Assembly (NCBI GenBank): GCA_039105265.1 | Contig: JAPFFF010000005.1 | Location: 1,116,001-1,180,000, forward strand | Source of the DNA: Tritrichomonas musculus | Lineage: Eukaryota > Parabasalia > Tritrichomonadida > Tritrichomonadidae | Reading direction: 5' to 3' | Length of the DNA: 64,000 nucleotides | In this document: in pieces, positions 57,132 through 64,000 of the stretch | Layout: each line of letters starts with the position of its first letter | Numbering within the stretch: position 1 is the first letter of the stretch | Translations under genes and position numbers: made by a program | The notes under the pieces: generated by a model | Told to the model about the DNA's origin: nothing | What the model saw: the letters and a program-made list of their open reading frames with translations, nothing else | Databases searched by the model: none

Positions 57132-59201
57132 CAGGGCGCGACATTCAAGTTAGGCACTCATTTAACTTTTTCTTTCAAAATTTGAATGATTGTAAAAATA
57201 CCGCTGGACGAAAGAATCCCACTTTTTGATATAATGGGATTTCAAAGTTCGGCAATTTGAATGCAAAAAAAAGCTTTAAAATTAAATATCAATATATCAA
57301 AATATATAATAAAATTATTTTATATTATTATATTATATTTTAAAAACCATTATTTTGAATATAATACAACTTTTGTGTGGACAGAAAAAATTCAGTTAAT
57401 GAGATTATTGCATAACTTTTTCTTTATCACATTAATCCGAATAAAACATGCATAAAATAATTTTTAGTAATTTTTATTGCAAGATATATATACTTTTTTT
57501 GAACAAATATCTTTCTATATAAAGTTTTTATTCAATTGTGCCTAACTTGAAAATCCCATCTCAGAAAAAGTTTGAATAAAAATGGTTTTCTAAAGTGTTT
57601 TTTTTTTCGAAAAAAACTCAATGCAAAATTCACAAAAAATTAATCTAACTCTTTTATCTCAAATGATATCTCAATTTGGACCTCCATACGATTCAATACC
57701 GTTTCAATATTTCAAAAGAATGTCGAAAAGGTTATATAAGCTTCGCAATATCGTTTTTTCAATTAATTTTCCATTCCAAAGATGTGAAAACTTATTTAAG
57801 TACGGAAAATTTACAAAATACTACCGAAATTTTTCTATCTGAAATATTATCTAAGATTACTTCAAATAGACAGTATATTTCAATTTCAATCACAAATTTC
57901 CTATCAAAATTGAAAAGATGGTGTAGTAGCGATGATCTTTTAGTATATGACTCAGAAGATATATCAGAATTTTGTCAATATCTTTTATACTCATGCTCAG
58001 AAAAAATATCAAAATATGTTTTCTATAAAGCTTAATGAAGAATCAGCATTTCAGCAAGATTCCGTCTATTGTCCAAATTATTTTTTTAGATTAGAAATAT
58101 CAAATAGTAATATACAAGATTTAATAAATATTTATACACAAAAGCATCAAATATTACAATTACCCAAAAATTATATAACATATATAATAAATTTTTTTTT
58201 AACTTGCTTTTGTTTTTTAACATATTTGGATAAGAAAAACCGTATAAAAACGATTTGTACATTTTAAATCAAATTTATATTATTTTTTCAAGAGCATTCA
58301 TTAATTTAGCTTAAACTTAAATCAAGATCAAATATCATTTTTAGATTTTTCATTCCATGAACCCATTTTTTAAATTTTATAGTTTTTTTTATTCAAAATC
58401 TCATCTTTATTTTAATTTAGCAATGAAAATTTATTTTTTTTTCCATATAAACACACATAAAATGGAATTGCCACAAAAAACGTCAAAGAAATTTTGTTAA
58501 TAAATTTATTTTCTGTATCATTTAGATGTTTTTTTTTGTTGAGTTAGTATCTCTTTGTTTTGGATATGTAGATATCACATATCAAATTAGATATCTTTCA
58601 AATCCATATTTTCTACATGAATCCAACATAATTATTATTATCAACATTTTAATAAAAAAGATATAGACAATTTTTTTCTTATTGTTATTATATCAAAACA
58701 TGCGATTCATTAAGTTTCAGAATATGGCCAAATATATGCAGAAAAAGTAAAACAATATTATCCTGAAAATTAAATAACAAAATATAACAGAGATTATGAT
58801 ATAATTTATAAAAAAAATAACTAAAATATTGAAATATTATTTATTTTAAAAAAAACCATTTTATTACTAGTATATATATTTTCACCATTGCCTAACTTGG
58901 AAATCCCACCATTCAATTTTTTTGATTATCGAAAAATAAAAATATCTCAATTTTTTTTATATTAAATATCTTATATTTTAATTAAATCACAAATAAATAT
59001 TTCATGCAAAATGATATATTATATAATTTAAAAAAAGCAACTTTTTACTCAGAAAAATTGCCTAACTTGGAAATCCCACCATTCAATTTGGTTATTTTAT
59101 CGGCGGAGAAATTGAGAGCATTCAAATATTGAAAGACAAAATCTTCTCATCTCAATTTTTAGTGATGTGAAGTGAGTGCCTAACTTGAATGTCGCGCCCT
59201 G
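57132..59201. mobile_element. 2.1-kb TA-inserting element with CAGGGCGCGACATTC ends
   Basis: A TIR of about 29 bp starting CAGGGCGCGACATTCAAG at both ends, flanked by TA (57130-57131 and 59202-59203). Near the right end, CCTAACTTGGAAATCCCACC occurs twice (about 58890 and 59060), with a looser copy near 57540. No transposase; it contains a frame-shifted coding remnant of unknown kind. Confidence 0.85.
57621..58267 (+). pseudogene. frame-shifted gene remnant of unknown family inside the 57132-59201 element
   Basis: Three overlapping frames follow one another: ATG at 57621 with MQNSQKINLTLLSQMISQFG and FQYFKRMSKRLYKLRN, then a frame change to TYLSTENLQNTTEIFLSEIL, ISITNFLSKLKRWCSSDDLL and FCQYLLYSCSEK (to 58035), then another to DLINIYTQKHQILQLPKN. 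Composition and predicted helices look like a real protein of about 200 aa. It is not a recognisable transposase, so it may be a captured host gene piece or an element-specific protein. Confidence 0.45.
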
Positions 59202-59410
59202 TAATTTTCTTTCATAATACCAATGTTAAAAAATATATTTTTTATGTGCAAAAATAAAAATTAATCATAATTATATGAAAAAGAAAATATAATGTAACAT
59301 ATTTCTTAAGGAAATCATTAAAGTAATATTTCAGAAAAAATTTTTCAAAAGCAATAGTTCTATTGTATTTATTTCAAAAAATTGAATGATCAATGAAGTG
59401 ATTTTTGATT

Positions 59411-59416
59411 TCATTT
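59411..59416 (+). promoter_or_regulatory. initiator-like TCATTT before the pogo-like gene
   Basis: TCATTT with its A about 11 nt before the ATG at 59424. Confidence 0.45.
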
Positions 59417-59423
59417 TTTAATA

Positions 59424-61205
59424 ATGCAAACTCAGTTTATCTTTGCAAGAAAAAGAGGGAGGCCTCGAAAAAACATTGATGAAGATACTTTGATAAGGCA
59501 AAGGCTCAGGCTCCAAATGTCTTCTATGATGGACCAGAAAATTTTCAGATCAGTGGAATCTGATACTGAAAAAATAGAATCTCGAAGATATTTAAAAACA
59601 AGAGACTTACCAATAAACCAAAGAGGATGGGAAACCTTTAATGAAACATTTAAGCATTTATTCGATCAATATACTGATATTAAACAAAAAACGAGCCAGC
59701 CAAATATTGATACAAAAAGTTCTAATTTAAACCCAGATGAAAAAAATCTACTAGGCATAGATTTAACTGAAATTGATGATGATGATACCGTAGTCATGAA
59801 TGACCAAAATCATGATCCCTTAACTGTTTCTCCTAATCGCAGGAGATCTTACATGATGGCAAAAGAACCAATTGAATCATTTAATGAAGAATAATTTAAT
59901 CAACTACCAAAAGATGCACAAAGGATATTGAAAGAAAGCCATGATAATATTTTCAATTCCAACTTAACATACCAGGAGCAAATAGAATTTGTTATTAAAG
60001 CAATCCATAGTCCAGATAGAACAAAGAAAACTGGTCAAACAGCAATTGGCCGTCTCTTTAATGTATCAAAAGGTGCAATACATTCACATTTAACTAGAAT
60101 GAATTCTGAAAGAAGATCAGTAGTTGGTAGACCACCCCTATTGAATGAAGAGGAACAACAAATGATTATAGATTACATATTTCAATGCTATGATGAGAAC
60201 AATCCTCCAAATTTGTTTTCTTTAATTGATATAATTTTTAATAAGTTTAATGTTTTATATAGTTACAATACATTGTATAAGCAAATACAAGAGTCAAAGC
60301 AAATCAAAACAGTATTAGCACCTGTTTATGATTCAACCAGGGCTGATGTTCAGTTGGACGATATCAAGCAATATTACATTGATTTAAATCACATATTCCA
60401 ACAAACAAATGTTCCTCCTTCTTTCATCATCAACGTAGATGAAAGCGGTTTTGTAGATTTTGTAGATGAAAGAAATGAAATAGTAATAGTTCCAATAGAA
60501 GCGCCAGAAGGAACTGTTAAAAGCGTCAATAGAAGCTCAAAAAGGTCAACTATGATTGGTGCCATTTCTCTTGATGGCACTAGACTTAAACCATGCGTTA
60601 TTCTAACAGGAAAAAGATCCGAAAAACAAATCATTATTGATGGATATGGCGATGAAAATGTATTAGTCATCCATCAAGAGAATGGCTTTGTTAATTCAGA
60701 ATCTTTTGCCTATTGGGCAGATACCATATTGTTCCCTTCTATTTTGGAAAGAAGAAAAGCTACTGGATACCAAGATGAAGCAATTCTTCTTTTAGATGGC
60801 TGTACAGCCCATAATTCTGATTATTTCTTAGATCAATGTGGCTTTTATAATGTGATACCTTTTTTTGAGCCTGCTGGGTCGTCAGACCAAGTGCAGGCTC
60901 TAGATTTAGGTATCTTTGGTATACAAAAGGCTCTAAAATGCAAGATAAAGACCAAAAAAGATATAGGACCAGCAGCAAAAGAAGTTTTGCAAATTGTCAA
61001 TTCATTTATTAAGACCACAACACCCGATGTTGTGGTCTCTGCTTTCAACCAAGCAGGAATCTATGTTTTAGAGTTGCCAGATGGAAGTTTTACTGCAAGA
61101 GCAGAAGTTGAAAAAGCAAGACCCGTTAGGAACATCGATCACACAGAATGCAAAAATTTAATTCGTGGTAACAAAACAGTTCCATTATTAAGTTTTGATA
61201 AATAA
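59424..61205 (+). pseudogene. pogo/DDE_1 transposase with AT-hook, split by one stop codon
   Basis: From ATG 59424 the frame gives 156 aa with an AT-hook-like KRGRPRKN (residues 10-17) and acidic, disordered sequence. It then meets TAA (59892-59894) and continues in the same frame to 61205. The second part has a helix-turn-helix, GQTAIGRLFNVSKGAIHSHL, and the DDE_1 core: FIINVDESGFVDF (first Asp), ILLLDGCTAHNS (second Asp) and QVQALDLGIFGIQK (third Asp). The full frame would be 593 codons. The second part has no nearby ATG. One nonsense change is the only defect. I did not find the element's TIRs. Confidence 0.82.
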
Positions 61206-61266
61206 ACACAATTTTTATTAATTTAACTTTTTATTTTGATTGTATTTATTCAAGATTTAAAAAAAA

Positions 61267-61386
61267 AAACTAAGTTTTTTAATTATTACCTTATTCACAA
61301 AAAAATTGAGAGTTTTTAATTCAAATCTTCTATGAGTCTTCAGAAAGTAGAACGATAAGTAGGGACAAATTATTTTTTTAAAAATA
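61267..61386. repeat. 120-bp dispersed repeat, copy 1
   Basis: Starts AAACTAAGTTTTTTAATTAT. It differs from copy 2 at one base that I can see. The inverse of CTAAGTTTTTTAATT occurs at 61621-61635, so copy 1 may be the left part of a 366-bp MITE. Confidence 0.7.
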
Positions 61387-62663
61387 CCATATCTTTCAAT
61401 TTTGAGAAGATGAAAATAATAATAAAAAAAGAATATAAAAAAGTTATTTATTCAGGAAAAATGCATTTTAAATAGCTTTGGGAGCCTTTGAGGGCTAAGC
61501 CCAATTGGTTAAGGTAATAGCGTGAGCCTCAACCTGAGATGAATGAAAGTAATCATGCCATTATAACTTAAAAAAAATATTTAGCTTTATTCAAATTTGA
61601 GAGGACGATAAGAAGGGACAAATTAAAAAACTTAGTTTAATGAAAACATTCAAAAAGTTGAGAAATATAAATTATTCAATTTTTTTTTAATATTAAAATT
61701 GAAAAATTGAATACTTTAACATTATATACTTATTATTTTTAAAAGTTTCATCAATACTATACAGTATTCAGTACAAAACATTTATATAAAAATTATGAGC
61801 TTTCAATTTCTTTTCTAATGGCCAGAAAAGTTTTCGTATACAGGTTTTTCAATTGTATACAAGTAAATCAAATTTCTTTAATATTATTTATCTTTTTTCT
61901 TTTTAGCAATTCCAAAATAATATGGATTTATTGAAACTGCTTTAGAAGTAAGCTTTAATTAAAGTAATTTATCATTTTATATTTTAATTTTATTTTCATA
62001 TATTTTAATTTTAAAAAATCATAAAATTCTGAAAAGTATTCAAAAAAGTTACGAATTGTTAGGAGAGGAGGGTATTTGTAAATTCATTTTTATGGAAAAA
62101 AATATTGAATTCTCTTTTTATTTCATTTGGTATGATGCAATTCAAAGAAAATAACTGCAAAATACTGATAATTTTTTAAAATTTGAATTAAGGGAGTAGT
62201 TGGATGAAAATCACTTTTTATGAGCTATATCAAAAAAATTGAATAAATTTTTTTGTACTAAATAACTATAGATTTTATATATTCCAAATAACTTTTAATA
62301 TAATTTATATTTATAAATTTATAAATTATTTTTATGTGTTATATTATGGCTTGAATTTATATATAACATTAATATTTGAATTATTATCAAAGATATTGCA
62401 AATAGAGTTGATTTGAGAAATTTGAATTTATTCAAAATATTGAAAGATTTTTTAATTCTAAACTGCCGAATAAATATAAATGTTAATATATTAGTTAATA
62501 AATGAAATATATTATTTTAAATCGTAATTATAATGTTTATTCAATATATAAATCATATAAATACTTTATAAATAACAAATAATTATCATTATTAAAGGAC
62601 AATCGTTTTTTTCTACGCCACTTTTTGAAATTATTAAATTTTGAAATTTTCTTTTGTGAACAT

Positions 62664-62783
62664 AAACTAAGTTTTTTAATTATTACCTTATTCACAAAAA
62701 AATTGAGAGTTTTTAATTCAAATTTTCTATGAGTCTTCAGAAAGTAGAACGATAAGTAGGGACAAATTATTTTTTTAAAAATA
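62664..62783. repeat. 120-bp dispersed repeat, copy 2
   Basis: Near-identical to 61267-61386, but followed at once by AACTTAGTT, the inverse of its own start, so it forms a ~130-bp foldback. A diverged relative adjoins it (62784-62930, with ATTCTATGAATCTT and AACGATAAAGAGG). Confidence 0.7.
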
Positions 62784-62964
62784 AACTTAGTTCAATAATG
62801 TTTACCTCTCTTTCAATTTTTTGAGAGAATTTTTTTGAAAAAATTCTATGAATCTTATCAAAACTGAACGATAAAGAGGTAAAGATTATTATTTTTTAAA
62901 AATCATATGTATTCAATTTTGAATTGATGAAAAATAAAATATTGAAAAAGTTAAAAAAAGATTT

Positions 62965-64000
62965 TTATTGATCAAAAACCAGAACTTTGCCAGTTATTGG
63001 ATCTGTTCTATAGAAAACGTGAGTTCGATAATTATTATGAATTTGCTTAACTTGCTTCCAGTGCCCGTTGATACATTCTCCATTTAGAGAATTGCAAACA
63101 TAGCATCTTGCCCAAAATGATTGATAGAATTGATGCAGTTTGTCATCTGGAATTAAACACCATTCTCTTGATATTGCATTAAACAGTTCGTACTTGGTTC
63201 GGAAAAACTTGCCTGCTAATTTTTTTTTTTATGAATGACCAGACCTGTTCTATGGGAGACAGGTCCGGCGATTTTGGGGCCCATGGCAAAAACTGTGGAA
63301 CTTTATTTGCCAAATATTGTCTTGTATAAATGGTGGTATGACTAGGAGCATTGTCTTGTTTCCATACAAAGGTACGACCAAATATCGCCTGAATGTGGTT
63401 GAATATGAAATTGTTTTCCAGCTTATCACAGTAGCTTCTGGCGTTTACATGTCCTTCGAACATTAATAATGGTGTTCTAAACCCCCTAGGGCCAATACCA
63501 CCCATATCATTACAGACAAAGGTTTCTGATCTTTGATGTAGAATGATTCGGGTGGATGATGTCCCCACTCCCTCCAAATCCCACCTTCATTTAAATTGAC
63601 ACAAACTGTTGATTCATCTGTGAAGATGATTGGAGGGAGTGACCTAGGGGGATATGTCAAAATTAGGATTGACCTTTTTATTCTCGCATTCTTGAGTTGT
63701 GGCTTTAAGGGAACCACTGCACTTCTTGAATAATATTTGATTTTGTTTTCGTTTAAAATATTTTTGGTTGTTGATTTAGATGTGTTGAAATTATTTGAGA
63801 CGACTTCTAAACTTTGAGTAGGATCAGACAACATTAAAGCACAAACAGACTTCTTTATATTGTTGGTAATTGTTATTGGTCTTCCTCTCTTAGGGGAGAT
63901 TGTATTAAATTGTAAATAAGATTTGTAGAATTTTTTGACTATTTCTTTACATCTGCCAATTTTATTTCCAATGAGAGACCACTGATTTCCAAATTGATTT
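62965..64000 (-). pseudogene. Tc1/mariner transposase, DD34E, partial at window edge, two frame changes
   Basis: Enters from beyond the right edge with NQFGNQWSLIGNKIGRC (HTH), the hinge PKRGRPITI, and continues to TAA at 62965-62967. Catalytic residues: Asp in PPIIFTDEST, Asp in FVWKQDNAPSH and Glu in LSPIEQVWSFIKKK, 34 residues apart. Frame changes occur near 63500 (VMIW/GGIGPRG) and at a poly-A run near 63220 (KKK/LAGKFFRTKYELFN). After it the C-terminus reads REWCLIPDDKLHQFYQSF and ends GKVLVFDQ. The N-terminal start lies outside the window. Recently inactivated. Confidence 0.85.

Larger units (their letters stand above)
61206..62964. other. gene-free stretch with repeats
   Basis: No ORF. 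It contains the 120-bp direct repeats (61267-61386 and 62664-62783), a possible element bounded by CTAAGTTTTTTAATT (61270-61635), and a diverged palindrome at 62784-62930. Confidence 0.45.

Noticed and set aside
61490-61560. tRNA gene
   Set aside because: There is an A-box-like AAGCCCAATTGGTTAAGG, but no T-loop (GGTTCGA), no acceptor stem and no plausible anticodon arm.
1-64000. Retroelements, LTR elements, Polintons or other virus-like elements
   Set aside because: I looked because trichomonads are known for Polintons, but saw no reverse transcriptase, capsid, polymerase B or integrase-type gene and no long terminal direct repeats.

Overview
This looks like chromosomal DNA of a parabasalid protist of the Trichomonas/Tritrichomonas type. 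The base composition is strongly A+T-rich (about three quarters by eye, richer than Trichomonas vaginalis is known to be). The host genes are intronless and eukaryotic: two ARPC2 genes, a NEK-like kinase, a two-repeat Myb protein and a cathepsin-B-like protein. Several start codons have a TCAYW motif (the trichomonad initiator element) 5-25 nt upstream. The species cannot be fixed from the sequence alone. I saw no virus-like, LTR or Polinton element and no CRISPR array.

Most of the window is DNA transposons, many recognised from paired terminal inverted repeats (TIRs) and target-site duplications (TSDs). Left part (1-17 kb): the end of a membrane protein gene; a cathepsin-B-like pseudoprotease; two copies of a ~480-bp MITE with 8-bp TSDs; a decayed mariner; a truncated transposase; a foldback element X with a G+C-rich core, split at its last bases by a TA-inserting element Y; and a 4.6-kb element (9928-14493) with an intact 429-aa DDE transposase. 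A Myb gene lies at 17-18.4 kb.

At 18950-28592 a Mutator-like element with ~415-bp TIRs holds five further insertions. Its left TIR contains a pogo-like element, which itself contains an apparently intact 634-aa-transposase element. Its transposase gene contains a MITE and a TA-inserting element, and its right TIR contains a second X. From 29 to 37 kb there is a TTAA-flanked element, then a 5.1-kb element enclosing a hAT element and a smaller relative of the outer one. From 38 to 42 kb is the host island: two identical ARPC2 genes head to head, then the kinase gene.

The right part holds a second Mutator-like element (44507-48557, ~880-bp TIRs), an intact Tc1-like element (49207-50454), a 4.5-kb element with a 13-unit, 122-bp hairpin satellite, a decayed SWIM-domain transposase, a TA-inserting element with a broken unknown gene, a pogo-like transposase split by one stop codon, and a Tc1/mariner transposase running off the end.

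The strongest observations are the nested cluster, where the second TIR serves as an empty-site control; the X element with 14-15-bp TSDs; the family of ends starting A(G/A)AGGTG with 8-bp TSDs; the hairpin satellite; the identical inverted ARPC2 pair; and the pseudoprotease that has lost all three catalytic residues.
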